NCBI RefSeq assembly: GCF_026011735.1
Contig: NZ_BRVN01000007.1
Coordinates: 85,669 to 149,668, forward strand
Direction: 5' to 3'
DNA length: 64,000 bases
From: Dietzia sp. NCCP-2495
GTDB taxonomy: Bacteria; Actinomycetota; Actinomycetes; Mycobacteriales; Mycobacteriaceae
The translations under genes and the position numbers were made by a program. Below the pieces are notes generated by a model that had not been told where the DNA came from, searched no databases, and saw only the letters and a program-made list of their open reading frames with translations. Numbering within the stretch: the stretch's first letter is position 1; each line of letters opens with the position of its first letter. Shown here one piece after another: positions 1-8,898 of the stretch.

Positions 1-20
1 GGGCGGGGGAGGATTCAGGA

Positions 21-2168
21 GTGACCCCTGAACAGCCTGATCCCGTTCATCGCGCACTGGCGGAACTCGACGCCCGGCTCGGACGCATCACCGCCGAGCT
101 CGCGGACGTCCGCGCCGGGCTGTCGGACCTGGCCAGGCAGTCGGCTGCGGCGCCGGGCCCTGCGAGGGGCGGGTCATCTGCCTCGGTGTGGAGCCCCGGA
201 CCTGCTTCCGGCCCTCTTCCACATTCTGGACCCGGTCCCGCACCGGCGAGTGGCCCGTGGCGACCAGCCGCCCCCGCTGCGGCACCGGGGCGTCCGGCCC
301 CCGGCCAGCCAGCACCGGGCCAGCCTGCACCCGGCCAGCAGCAGCCGTGGCGTCCCGGGGTCGGACCAACGCCGGAGGCGGCGGGTAGCACCCCGCGCTC
401 CCGCGGAATCAAGATCAACGCGGCGACGATCATCGCCGCGATCGGCGGCGCCGTGATGCTCGCCGGAGTAGCCTTCCTGCTGGTCGTGGCCATCCAGGCC
501 GGACTGTTCCCGCCGATCGCCCGCGTGATCGGGGCGGCCGTCCTCGCCGCCGTCCTACTCGGACTCGGCCTGTGGCTGCAGTCGCGACATGAGCCCACCG
601 ACTCGCGGCCGGTGAATCCCGGCGCTCTGGCACTGGTCGGAACCGGTCTGGCCGCGGGAATGCTCGACGTGATCGCCAGCACCGTGCTCTACCAGTGGGT
701 GCCGATGCCGGCCGCCTACCTCTTCGTGGGTGGCCTCGCGCTCGGGGGAATCGCCCTGGCTCACCGCTGGTCATCGGCCGTCCTGGCGTGCCTCGTCACC
801 GCGGGCACCATGGCCCTGTCGCCGCTCATCTCCTCCGGCGTCGAACTGCCGATCTTCTACGCGATCATCGGCATCGCCACCGCCCTCCTCGCCGGCGAGC
901 TCGGCACCGTCGTGCGCGTACTGTGGTCTGTCCCGCCAGCGTTCCTGCTCACCGGCTACCTCGCGAACTCGGGCACCACCGCCACGAGCGACGTGATCGC
1001 GCTCGTCGTGGCCGCCCTGGCCTTTGCCGCCGTGGCAGTGGTGGTGGCCTGGTACGACACCTTCCGGCGGAGCCCGGTGAACGAGACCGCGTCCCTCGTC
1101 GTCGTCCCCACTGCGGTTCCCCTCCTCGTGATCCCGCCCCTCGACCTCGCCCGCCCCGGCCTGGTGGTGGGGCTCCTTCTCGCCGCCGCCTACCTCGTCA
1201 TCTCGGCCCTCGTCGGACGGGTCGCGATGGCCGGTGCGGGACTCGGCGCACTGACCGAAGCGAGCGCACCGGCCGACGGGGGCGCGGCGAGCGACCCTGC
1301 CGCTCCCGCCGGACCCGGTACCCGATCCGAGGTCGAGGCCCGACACGGCGCAGGGATGGTGCTGGCCGCGGTGACCGGCTGTGTGGGCAGCGTCCTGCTC
1401 GTGGCCGCCTGGGTACGGCTTGGGGACGACGGGCCCACCGCCTTGGCGATCACGCTCACCGCCGTCGCGTACGTCCTGGTCGCCGGACAGTGGGCCCGGG
1501 CCTGGGTGGAATGGGTCGCCGGCATCACCACGGTGCTCGCGCTGCTGGTCTACCTGGTGGTCAACCAGCCGCACCTCTCGCTGAGCGAGCGCCTCGCCGT
1601 GCGGGAGTTCACGTACCTCGACGTGGTGGCGTCGTTCGCGATCGGGGTCCTCGCGGTGGCCGCGACCTGGTGGATCCGCCGGCGCCATCCCTCCGAGGCG
1701 ACGCGCGCGATGATGGCCGGGGCCGTGGTGGCGTTGGCCGCGCTGTCGGTGATGGTGGTCGCGGCCGGCGTGGTGATCGGCGGGCTCTCGGGCTTCGCGC
1801 GCAACGGGTTCCTCGCCGCGCACCTCGTGGTGACCGTGCTGTGGATCTGCTGCGCCGCGTGGCTCGTGCTCACCGCCAGCCCGCGCTTCGCGGAAGCCCG
1901 CACGCTCGGGTTCGTGCTGGGCGGACTCGCGCTGGCCAAACTGCTGTTCCTCGACCTGGCCACGCTGCCGGGACTGTTCCGGGTGCTGTCCTTCATCGTG
2001 GTGGGTGCGGTCATGCTCGCGGTGGCCGTCCGGTACCGCAAGGACGGGGACCGGGAGGACGAGACCGGTGCGGGCGGGAACCGTGAGGGCGGCGGCAGGC
2101 CCAGTGGTGGGCCCGGCGGTGGTGTCGGCGCTGGTTCCGGCGACGGTCCCTGGCAGCCCGGCCGGTAG
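21..2168 (+). CDS. DUF2339 multi-spanning membrane protein
   Basis: A 715-residue protein of unknown function. The first 40 residues look like a short coiled coil (ALAELDARLGRITAELADVR). A Pro/Ala/Gly-rich, probably disordered stretch follows to about residue 125. From about residue 130 (KINAATIIAAIGGAVMLAG) to 670 there are more than a dozen hydrophobic segments, the usual layout of DUF2339 proteins. The C-terminal 45 residues are hydrophilic and Gly-rich. The start is GTG with the purine-rich stretch GGGGGAGGATT upstream. It is probably a cytoplasmic-membrane protein. No enzyme motif is visible and its partners are unknown. Confidence 0.8.
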   Translation: MTPEQPDPVHRALAELDARLGRITAELADVRAGLSDLARQSAAAPGPARGGSSASVWSPGPASGPLPHSGPGPAPASGPWRPAAPAAAPGRPAPGQPAPGQPAPGQQQPWRPGVGPTPEAAGSTPRSRGIKINAATIIAAIGGAVMLAGVAFLLVVAIQAGLFPPIARVIGAAVLAAVLLGLGLWLQSRHEPTDSRPVNPGALALVGTGLAAGMLDVIASTVLYQWVPMPAAYLFVGGLALGGIALAHRWSSAVLACLVTAGTMALSPLISSGVELPIFYAIIGIATALLAGELGTVVRVLWSVPPAFLLTGYLANSGTTATSDVIALVVAALAFAAVAVVVAWYDTFRRSPVNETASLVVVPTAVPLLVIPPLDLARPGLVVGLLLAAAYLVISALVGRVAMAGAGLGALTEASAPADGGAASDPAAPAGPGTRSEVEARHGAGMVLAAVTGCVGSVLLVAAWVRLGDDGPTALAITLTAVAYVLVAGQWARAWVEWVAGITTVLALLVYLVVNQPHLSLSERLAVREFTYLDVVASFAIGVLAVAATWWIRRRHPSEATRAMMAGAVVALAALSVMVVAAGVVIGGLSGFARNGFLAAHLVVTVLWICCAAWLVLTASPRFAEARTLGFVLGGLALAKLLFLDLATLPGLFRVLSFIVVGAVMLAVAVRYRKDGDREDETGAGGNREGGGRPSGGPGGGVGAGSGDGPWQPGR

Positions 2169-2190
2169 CGGCGGAGGCGGAGTCGGCCGG

Positions 2191-2652
2191 TTACCGCAGG
2201 GACACCGAGCCGTCGGGGAGCGGTTCGCCGACGTAGATCTGGAACGCGCGCGGTGTCTCACCGGACATGAGGACCTGGATCTCCGGATGGTCGACCTCGT
2301 CCGGGTCGTCCGACGGCATGCTCCACACCACCTCGTTCGCGGTGGTGAGCAGATGCAGTGCCGCCCGGGTCGCGCGGACCCACCGCACGTGTTTGAGGGC
2401 GGGCTCGTCGCGGAGTTCGTCGTCCGCGAGCTCCTCACGGTCGCGGAGATCGACCATCAGGCGCTCGCCGTCCGGCGCCTCGTAGGCGATGCAGACGCGA
2501 TCCACCAATACGGCGAGCGGCCACGACGGGCCGGTTCCCAACAGGTCGATGAGGACCATTCGGGCGTCGCCCACCTGGCTGGGCGTCGGGGTGGTGAGGA
2601 CCTGCATGCGTGCGGCTACGTCGTCGGTGATGGAGATGAGCTGAACAGTCAT
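2191..2652 (-). CDS. Conserved hypothetical protein, about 153 aa
   Basis: A soluble, acidic protein that I do not recognise. It has no signal peptide, membrane segment or metal motif. The chosen ATG (MTVQLISITDD) has AAGGGA about seven bases upstream; an ATG five codons earlier lacks such a site. It is convergent with the DUF2339 gene, with only 22 bases between stops. Cytoplasmic location is inferred from composition. The name is left open. Confidence 0.65.
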   Translation of the reverse strand: MTVQLISITDDVAARMQVLTTPTPSQVGDARMVLIDLLGTGPSWPLAVLVDRVCIAYEAPDGERLMVDLRDREELADDELRDEPALKHVRWVRATRAALHLLTTANEVVWSMPSDDPDEVDHPEIQVLMSGETPRAFQIYVGEPLPDGSVSLR

Positions 2653-2780
2653 GGCAGATCCCTTCATCTGAGGCGGGACAGCCTCGGGAGAAAGGGGGAA
2701 GTGGTGCGACCCGAACCGTCCCGACTGTGATCTGTATCATACAAGCTGGCCCGGCTGGGCAGGTGACGGATGGGTGACGA

Positions 2781-3329
2781 TTACGGGGCCGGCGGGTGCG
2801 AGCGGGCGGCCCGGCGCTGCTCCCGGTCGAGCCTCCGGGCGGCGTGCCGTTCCGCCTCGCGACGACGCTCCACCTCGTGGTCGTACGGACTTCCGCGGAA
2901 GCGCCGGAACGAGTAGACGAGCAGGCACAGCGCGATCCCCGCGGAGAACAGGAGTGTCCCGCCGGTGCCCCACCCGCCGAACAGCCAGTACTCGTCGCTG
3001 ACCGGCCACCAGTCGGGCGCGGGCGGGTGCAGGCCCCAGACGATGCCGATGCCGGCCAGCCAGGCCACGCCGATCAGGGAGGCGACGATCCGCGGCCAGG
3101 TCTGGACACCCTTCGACGCGCCCTCGAGTGCCATCCGCTTGACCGGATCGACGCGGTTCTCGACCCATTCGTACTGCTGCGAGAGCACCACCATGCCGGC
3201 GAACAGCATGAGCAGTCCGGGGCCGGGCAGGAACAGGGCGGCGATCCCCAGCACGACCAGCACCCAGCCGAGCGTCTCGAGCAGGAGGCGCTTGACGGCG
3301 ACGTAGCCGAGTCGTTTCACGGAAGCCAT
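2781..3329 (-). CDS. PGPGW-type small membrane protein
   Basis: A 182-residue membrane protein. Near the N-terminus a hydrophobic helix carries the family signature LFLPGPGLLMLFAGM (residues about 32-46), typical of the PGPGW/TIGR02611 family of putative transmembrane proteins. Two further hydrophobic segments (about 85-100 and 128-148) are followed by a very basic, Arg-rich tail on the presumed cytoplasmic side. Function is unknown for the family. It stands alone between two unrelated minus-strand genes. Confidence 0.75.
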   Translation of the reverse strand: MASVKRLGYVAVKRLLLETLGWVLVVLGIAALFLPGPGLLMLFAGMVVLSQQYEWVENRVDPVKRMALEGASKGVQTWPRIVASLIGVAWLAGIGIVWGLHPPAPDWWPVSDEYWLFGGWGTGGTLLFSAGIALCLLVYSFRRFRGSPYDHEVERRREAERHAARRLDREQRRAARSHPPAP

Positions 3330-3374
3330 GGTTGCAGAAAATGGCCCACGGCCGCAGGGAAGGGCGCGGGTGAG

Positions 3375-4004
3375 CTAGGCGAGCACGGGCGAGCGGAAGT
3401 CGCGCGCTGCGGCCACACCTGCGGCGATGTCGACCTCGGGCCAGCCGTCGGGAGCGTGAAGGACGGCCCGGAGGTGCTCGGGGGTGAGCTCGGCGCCGGC
3501 GGCGATGAGAGCGTCGACCGCGGCGGTGTCGGGGGCGTCGAGGAGGGTGTCGTCGGCGAGCTCGTCGATGATGTCGCGCAGCGCGAGCGGCGTGGCGGGG
3601 AACAGGTCGGGGTCGAAGCCGTCGTCGACCGGCTGGTCCAGGCGCCACCACCGGGCGCCGTCCCAGCCGTACAGGAAGCCCAGGTAGGAGCCGTGCGCGC
3701 GGGCGTGTTCGACGCCGCGGCGCCACCAGCCGGGGGCGTCGCCCACCAGGTCGGTTCCGGACTCGCCGTCGCGTCCGCTGCCCTCGGTGAGGGAGAACTC
3801 GTGGTGCCAGCCGGCGAGCAGGGCGCGACCGTCGCCGGGACGGAGCAGGGCCATCCACATCTCGTCGCCGCGGGTCCAGTGCAGCGCGGTGGGGGAGGGG
3901 CGGTGGTGGTCCACCCCGACGGCCGCGCGTACGGCGGCGTCCACGGCGAGGAAGGACGTGATGTCATCGGGCGTGGCGTCCATGGCGACGGGGAGCAGGG
4001 CCAT
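3375..4004 (-). CDS. Hypothetical protein, about 209 aa
   Basis: A soluble protein I do not recognise. It is rich in Trp (WHHEFSL, GWWRRG, YGWDGARWWRLDQP) and acidic residues, with no signal sequence or catalytic motif. Three starts are possible: GTG three codons upstream, this ATG (MALLPVAM), or an internal ATG (MDATPDD, 3983). None has a strong ribosome-binding site. Third-position GC is high across the whole frame, supporting it as a gene rather than a shadow. Confidence 0.55.
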   Translation of the reverse strand: MALLPVAMDATPDDITSFLAVDAAVRAAVGVDHHRPSPTALHWTRGDEMWMALLRPGDGRALLAGWHHEFSLTEGSGRDGESGTDLVGDAPGWWRRGVEHARAHGSYLGFLYGWDGARWWRLDQPVDDGFDPDLFPATPLALRDIIDELADDTLLDAPDTAAVDALIAAGAELTPEHLRAVLHAPDGWPEVDIAAGVAAARDFRSPVLA

Positions 4005-4097
4005 GTGCCCCACGGTAGGGGGAAATGACGACGACGACGAGACCCCGTCGATGAACGTCCGGTGGACTCCCGGTTGCGTCCCGTGCTGCCCCGACGC

Positions 4098-4190
4098 GCC
4101 GCGGGTTCTCGGGGGGAGCGTGCCGGATTCTCGGGGGGCGTAGCCGGACTGTCAGGGAGCGCGACGGACTCTCAGAGTGCGCGTCTGGGT
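4098..4190. repeat. Degenerate tandem repeat upstream of the P450 gene
   Basis: Four imperfect units of roughly 21-24 bases with cores such as CCGGATTCTCGGGGGGCG, CCGGACTGTCAGGGAGCG and CGGACTCTCAGAGTGCG. They lie between the divergent hypothetical gene and the P450 and drift stepwise. No promoter function can be read from them. Confidence 0.5.
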
Positions 4191-4232
4191 AAAGCCACCC
4201 GCGGGATACGAGGCGCTCGTACCGTGGTGGAT

Positions 4233-5528
4233 ATGGACACTCGTCTACCTTCCGGCCCGCGCCTGCCTCGTTTGGTGCAGACGCTGGGCGCGCTCGCGGC
4301 CCCCACCGTCACGTTCCCCGCCGCGGCCCGGCGCTACGGGGTGCCGTTCTCGCTCCGGCTCCTCCAGGGCCGCCGGATCGTCGCGGTGTCCGAACCTGCC
4401 CAGGTCAAGGACGTGTTCGCCGGGTCCCCGTCCGTCTTCCATGCGGGTAAGGGCAATGACCTGTTGCGTCCGCTGCTGGGGGAGCATTCCCTGCTGCTGC
4501 AGGACGGCGACGAGCACGCCCGTGCCCGCCGACTGCTGGCGCCGGCCTTCGGCAGGCGGGAGATCGCGGGCTACCGCGCGATGGTCGAGGAGGTCACCGC
4601 CCACCAGGTGGCGACGTGGCCGGCGACGGGTCGGGTGCGGGCGCACGTCCTTCTCAACGAGCTCACGCTCGAGGTGATCCTGCGCGTGGTGTTCGGCGTG
4701 ACCGACACGGCGCGACTGGACCGGATGCGGCCGGTCGTCGCGCGCGCCGTGGACGCCGGTCCCGTGGTGATGATCGGGCTGGGGAAGCCGGCACTGCACC
4801 GGTTCTGGCCGTGGAGCCGTGAGGTCCGCGACCTGGAGACGATCCACGAGTTCCTCTCCGAGGAGATCGAGTGGGCTCGTCGCGACTCGGACCTGGCCGG
4901 TCGGCGCGACCTGCTCGCCCTGCTCGTGCGGGCCTCCGCCGAGGACGCCCAGGGGCTGTCGGACACCGAACTGCGGCACCAGCTCATCACGTTGGTGGCC
5001 GCCGGTCACGAGACCACCGCCACCGCGATGGCCTGGGCGATGCTCGAACTGGCCCGTCACCCTGACGTACAGGACAGGTGCGTCGAGGAGATGGAGGCCG
5101 GCGGCACGGAGTACCTGGACGCGGTGATCAAAGAGGTCCTGCGCCTGCACCCCGTGGTCCCGATGGTCATGCGGGAACTGCAGGAGCCGGCGACCGTGGA
5201 CGGCCGCACCTACCCCGCGGGCGTGACCGTATCGCCGTCGATCGTGCTGGCCCACCGCTCCTCCGACGCCTATCCCTCGCCGCGGGACTTCGACCCGCAG
5301 CGCTTCCTCGGTGACGTGCCCACGCCCACCACGTGGCTGCCGTTCGGCGGTGGGGCCCGCCGGTGCATCGGGGCGTCGTTCGCGATGATGGAAGGGCAGG
5401 TCATCCTCCAGCAGGTCCTACGCCGGTACCGGATCGAGCCCATCGGCAGCGGCCGCGAGTGGCCCCGGGCGCGCAACGTGACTCTGTACCCGTGGAAGCG
5501 TGCGCGTGTGACGCTGAGAGGACGCTGA
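4233..5528 (+). CDS. Cytochrome P450
   Basis: A haem monooxygenase of 431 residues, normal length for a bacterial P450. The I-helix oxygen-activation motif AGHETTATAMAW, the K-helix ExxR in KEVLRLHP and the haem-ligand loop FGGGARRCIGAS (Cys about 378) are all present. The ATG chosen (MDTRLPSGPRLPRL) begins the proline-rich entry typical of the fold; the frame is open upstream but runs into repeat sequence. No ferredoxin or reductase gene is adjacent, so its redox partner must be elsewhere. The substrate cannot be read. The downstream gene begins about 40 bases after the stop and may be co-transcribed. Confidence 0.93.
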   Translation: MDTRLPSGPRLPRLVQTLGALAAPTVTFPAAARRYGVPFSLRLLQGRRIVAVSEPAQVKDVFAGSPSVFHAGKGNDLLRPLLGEHSLLLQDGDEHARARRLLAPAFGRREIAGYRAMVEEVTAHQVATWPATGRVRAHVLLNELTLEVILRVVFGVTDTARLDRMRPVVARAVDAGPVVMIGLGKPALHRFWPWSREVRDLETIHEFLSEEIEWARRDSDLAGRRDLLALLVRASAEDAQGLSDTELRHQLITLVAAGHETTATAMAWAMLELARHPDVQDRCVEEMEAGGTEYLDAVIKEVLRLHPVVPMVMRELQEPATVDGRTYPAGVTVSPSIVLAHRSSDAYPSPRDFDPQRFLGDVPTPTTWLPFGGGARRCIGASFAMMEGQVILQQVLRRYRIEPIGSGREWPRARNVTLYPWKRARVTLRGR

Positions 5529-5565
5529 TGTGCGTTTTCTCCCCGGCCCCCCTACCGTGGATCCT

Positions 5566-6177
5566 GTGAATGCTTCAGAGTCGCCCGTGCCGATGCCCGA
5601 AGCTCAGCGTGCGTCGGCACCTCGCATGTACACGTGGGTCTCCGACACCGGTCGGGTGATCGAGCAGGTCAGAGTGGTTTCTGAGGAGGGCGCGAGTCGC
5701 GCCCGCGGTCGTGTCGTCTCGGCCACGCACTCAGATCATGACGCTTTCACCATCGAGTACGAGGCCGAGATTTCGGCCGCGTTCGAGCTGCGTCGGGTCC
5801 GGCTGACCACCGCCACCCAGGATTTCGAGCGCACGATCGAGTTGACGTGCGACGCCGAGGGGTCGTGGCAGCTCGACGATCCCTCCGACACCCGCTCCCG
5901 CGTCGGCGGCGTGGGCGTCAAGGACATCGACCTGACGTACAGCGTCTTCTTCGCCAGCCTCATCATCCGTCGCCTCGGCCTGGACACCCAGCAGGATTCC
6001 GCCGAGGCGCGCGTGCTCTCGGTGGACTCCCTCACGCTCGAGGTCAGTGACGACACGGTGACCATGTCCTCGGACGACGAGCAGATCTACGGCATCACCG
6101 CCACCGGGTCCACCACGGCGACCGTCGACCCCGACGGCATGATCCTCGAGGTCCACGGGCTGAGCCGACGCGTCTGA
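5566..6177 (+). CDS. Putative glycolipid-binding-like protein
   Basis: About 203 residues, soluble. The central run DIDLTYSVFFASLIIRRLGL and the preceding long beta-rich region resemble the putative glycolipid-binding family (PF06475/DUF1089), in which a conserved IRRL motif occurs. Starts at 5530, 5566 (GTG) and 5593 (ATG) are all possible, and the choice is uncertain. It directly follows the P450. The assignment rests on motif memory and is tentative; biochemical function is unknown. Confidence 0.55.
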   Translation: MNASESPVPMPEAQRASAPRMYTWVSDTGRVIEQVRVVSEEGASRARGRVVSATHSDHDAFTIEYEAEISAAFELRRVRLTTATQDFERTIELTCDAEGSWQLDDPSDTRSRVGGVGVKDIDLTYSVFFASLIIRRLGLDTQQDSAEARVLSVDSLTLEVSDDTVTMSSDDEQIYGITATGSTTATVDPDGMILEVHGLSRRV

Positions 6178-6250
6178 GCCGCCGCGTCGGTGCCTTCCCG
6201 CTGGGTAGATCCGGCCATCGGGCCGGTCCAGTCTGGTCGGTCTGCGCGGT

Positions 6251-7249
6251 TCAGTCGGCCAGACTGACAGGCCGACCCTGCGCCCCCGCGGCCCGCAGGG
6301 CATCGAGCCATCCCGGTGCCCCGGGACGGATCACGACCGCCTCCCGCTCGACCTGCGCCTGCTCGTAGGCCAGCCGCGCGCGGTGTCCCTCGTCGATCAG
6401 CGGCCCCAGGCTCCCGCCTGCCGCCAGCGCCTCGCGCGCCGCGGTCAGGTCCGTCAGCACCTCGTCGAGCACCCCCAGCAGTGCGTCCCGGTTGGGTTCG
6501 CAGATCGCCCGCACCAGGTCGGGCGCGGTGCTGGCCACGCGCGTGCCGTCACGGAACGAGCCGGCCGCCAGCGCCAGCGCGAGGTCCGCGCCGCGCTGTC
6601 CCGTCAGCGCGAGCGACTCGGCCAGCACATGCCCCACATGCGAGATCCGGGCGACCGCGCCGTCGTGCTCGGTCGAGCTCGCCGAGACGAGGCGTGAGCC
6701 GCAGTCGGTGGCCATCGCGGCGACGCGTGCCCAGGTGTCCGGGTCGGCGTCGTCGTCGGCCGCCACCAGCCACGTCGCCCCGCGGAACAGGTCGGCCTCG
6801 CCGGCCTCCCACCCGGAGTGCGCGGTGCCGGCCATGGGGTGTCCGCCGACGAACCGGGCGGCGAGGCCGTGGCGCCGCACCGCGTCGAGGACGGGTCCCT
6901 TGACGCTGATCACGTCGGTCAGGGCGACGCCCGGCGCGTGCTCGGCCACCGCGCCCAGAACCGTGTCGAGGGCGGGGAGGGGGACGCCGACGACGACGAG
7001 GGCGTCCCGCTCCAAGGCCCGGCGGAGGACGTCGGCCAGATCCGTGGAGACGTCATATCCGTCCGCGGTGGCGGCCACGGCGGTGGGGGCGGAGCGGTTC
7101 CAGCCGAACGTCCTGTCGGGCCCCAGCGCACGCATCAGCGACCCGCCGATGAGACCCACGCCGAGCACGCACACGGCAGGTGCTCCTGCGGGCGGGGACG
7201 GCGGGGTGGATGCGGCTGTCGTCCTCGCGGGGGTCCCCTCACTCGTCAC
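6251..7249 (-). CDS. tyrA: Prephenate dehydrogenase
   Basis: NAD(P)-dependent oxidative decarboxylation of prephenate in tyrosine synthesis. The N-terminal Rossmann motif VCVLGVGLIGGSL (about 26-38) is followed by the conserved DVISVKGPV and GGHPMAGTAHSGWE segments typical of the family. Length (332 aa) is normal and there is no ACT domain. The start is GTG with no clear ribosome-binding site, so the message may be leaderless. It is divergent from the tRNA-deaminase pair, an order I recall from mycobacteria. Confidence 0.9.
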   Translation of the reverse strand: MTSEGTPARTTAASTPPSPPAGAPAVCVLGVGLIGGSLMRALGPDRTFGWNRSAPTAVAATADGYDVSTDLADVLRRALERDALVVVGVPLPALDTVLGAVAEHAPGVALTDVISVKGPVLDAVRRHGLAARFVGGHPMAGTAHSGWEAGEADLFRGATWLVAADDDADPDTWARVAAMATDCGSRLVSASSTEHDGAVARISHVGHVLAESLALTGQRGADLALALAAGSFRDGTRVASTAPDLVRAICEPNRDALLGVLDEVLTDLTAAREALAAGGSLGPLIDEGHRARLAYEQAQVEREAVVIRPGAPGWLDALRAAGAQGRPVSLAD

Positions 7250-7285
7250 CTGACAAGGTTCTCACAGCCGACTACGGTTGAGCCC

Positions 7286-7825
7286 ATGGCCAGCAGCTCC
7301 GACCGAAGCTCCCGCGACAGTGGAGGGGACTCCTCTGACGACGCGGTGACCGGCGTCGCCCTCGGGATCACCCAGGAGAGAGGGGACTGGCATGTCACTC
7401 GCCTCGACGATTCGGCGCTGACCAGCCTCGACGACGCGGCCCGCCAGGTGCGGTCGCTGCGCGCCGAGGGGGCGTCGTTCGGGCTGGTGGATGTGGACCA
7501 CGAGTACTTCGTAATCCTGCGTCCCGGCCCGTCCGGACTGCGGCTGATGCTGTCGGACGTCACGGCGGCGCTGGACTACGACCTGGCGGCCGACGTGCTC
7601 GACGAGCTAAACGTCGAGGCGCCCGATCTGACGGACGAGGAGCTCGAGGAGACCGACCCCTGGGGCGAGGGAGACATGGCGATCCTCGAGGACCTGGGGC
7701 TTCCGGAGGGAGTGCTGGAGATCATCGTCTCCGAGACCGATCTCTACGCCGATGAGCAGCTGCAGTCGGTCGCCGAGCGGATGGGCTTCGGCGCCCAGCT
7801 CGAGCGGCACCTCCCCGACACGTGA
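7286..7825 (+). CDS. tRNA adenosine deaminase-associated protein
   Basis: A 179-residue acidic protein of the family found immediately upstream of tadA in actinobacteria. Recognisable stretches are GFGAQLERHLPDT at the C-terminus and the acidic ADVLDELNVEAPDLTDEELEE region. The ATG is placed at MASSSDRSS after a short tyrA-divergent promoter region. Its stop overlaps the tadA GTG by four bases (GTGA), implying translational coupling. The molecular role is unknown; partnership with TadA is inferred from linkage. Confidence 0.8.
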   Translation: MASSSDRSSRDSGGDSSDDAVTGVALGITQERGDWHVTRLDDSALTSLDDAARQVRSLRAEGASFGLVDVDHEYFVILRPGPSGLRLMLSDVTAALDYDLAADVLDELNVEAPDLTDEELEETDPWGEGDMAILEDLGLPEGVLEIIVSETDLYADEQLQSVAERMGFGAQLERHLPDT

Positions 7826-8292
7826 CCTCGCCGGCCCGTCGCGCGGCCGACGAGGCGGTGATCCGTCGCGCGCTGGAGGTCGCCGCGGGCACCCCGGTGG
7901 GGGATGTGCCCGTCGGCGCTCTCGTCCTGGGGCCCGACGGCCGCGAGCTGGCCGTCGCCACCAACCGTCGCGAGGTCGATGGTGACCCCTTCGCGCATGC
8001 CGAGGTGCTCGCGTTGCGCGAGGCCGCCCGCGTCCTCGGCGACGGGTGGCGGCTCGAGGACTGCACCCTCGTGGTGACGCTCGAACCGTGCACGATGTGC
8101 GCCGGGGCGGCGGTCGCGTCGCGGATCGGCCACATCGTTTTTGGCGCCTGGGAACCTCGGACCGGGGCCTGTGGCTCGTTGTGGGACGTGGTGCGGGACC
8201 GTCGGCTCGTGCACCGGCCCGAGGTGCGGGGCGGGATCCTCGAAGCCGAGTGCGCCACGGTCCTCGAGGAGTTCTTCCGCGCCAGGCGGTGA
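7822..8292 (+). CDS. tadA: tRNA-specific adenosine-34 deaminase
   Basis: Converts A34 to inosine in tRNA-Arg(ACG). The zinc/catalytic motif HAEVLAL (His and catalytic Glu) and the second ligand motif PCTMCAGA are intact, with the GAVxSRIxxxVFGA-like run following. 156 residues is normal. Start GTG overlaps the upstream gene by four bases. It is a single cytoplasmic zinc enzyme, expected to act as a homodimer. Confidence 0.93.
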   Translation: MTSPARRAADEAVIRRALEVAAGTPVGDVPVGALVLGPDGRELAVATNRREVDGDPFAHAEVLALREAARVLGDGWRLEDCTLVVTLEPCTMCAGAAVASRIGHIVFGAWEPRTGACGSLWDVVRDRRLVHRPEVRGGILEAECATVLEEFFRARR

Positions 8293-8384
8293 TCGTCACC
8301 GGTGGTGCTGGTCGCCTCGGTCTCCGTACCGTGGTGGTCACGAGGCGCCGACTCCACAGGCGCCGTGATTCAAGGGGGCACCAC

Positions 8385-8585
8385 ATGGGAGTGGCAGACA
8401 AGTTCTCGAACAAGGCCGAGGAGCTCGGTGGCCGCGCCAAGGAGGCGGCCGGCGCAGCGTCCGGTGACCGAGACCTGAAGGCCGAGGGCCAGGCGGACCA
8501 GGGTTCGGCGAATCTCAAGCAGGGCGCCGAGCAGGTCAAGGACAAGGCCAACGAGGTCGCCGGGAAGCTCACGGGCAACAACTGA
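8385..8585 (+). CDS. CsbD-family stress protein
   Basis: A 66-residue, highly charged protein with heptad-like repeats (NKAEELGGRAKEAAGAASGD, KQGAEQVKDKANEVAGKL), the standard composition of CsbD-like (PF05532) general-stress proteins. ATG follows AAGGGGGCACC. It is monocistronic, with its own 90-base upstream region after tadA. Precise function is unknown for the family. Confidence 0.85.
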   Translation: MGVADKFSNKAEELGGRAKEAAGAASGDRDLKAEGQADQGSANLKQGAEQVKDKANEVAGKLTGNN

Positions 8586-8716
8586 TCTCCGCCGGGCCCG
8601 GGCCTGTGGCGGGTCCGGGCTCCGGACACGGCCCTGCATGCGGCTTGACCGGCGGATACCCACTGTGTGAGCGACCGATTTTATTCTGAAGGTCGGTTTC
8701 TAGTAACGTACTTCGC

Positions 8717-8807
8717 GGTGGCGTGTCCGAGCGGCCGAAGGTGCAGCACTCGAAATGCTGTGTTGGGTAACCCCCAACCGTGGGTTCAAATCCCACCGCC
8801 ACCGCCA
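8717..8807 (+). tRNA. tRNA-Ser (anticodon CGA)
   Basis: Acceptor stem GGTGGCG pairs with CGCCACC, discriminator G, and the 3' CCA is encoded. The anticodon stem CAGCA/TGCTG encloses CTCGAAA, giving anticodon CGA at 8751-8753. A long variable arm (TTGGGTAACCCCCAA) marks it as a class II tRNA. The T-arm GTGGG-TTCAAAT-CCCAC is perfect. It reads UCG. Confidence 0.97.
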
Positions 8808-8814
8808 GGTGAGA

Positions 8815-8845
8815 AGCCCCGGATCTCGATATGAGATCCGGGGCT
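8815..8845. terminator. Hairpin terminator after tRNA-Ser(CGA)
   Basis: A perfect 13-bp stem (AGCCCCGGATCTC / GAGATCCGGGGCT) with loop GATAT, eight bases after the tRNA. There is no clear U-run. It lies between the tRNA and the convergent TetR gene and could serve both. Confidence 0.7.
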
Positions 8846-8898
8846 GTCGCGTTGCCGATCTGTCCGTTGCCGTGCTGTCGCGTTGCCGACGCGGCGGG

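Noticed and set aside
8717..8845. Phage attachment site at tRNA-Ser(CGA)
   Set aside because: The hairpin beyond the tRNA is explained as a terminator, and no integrase or duplicated tRNA end is in the window.
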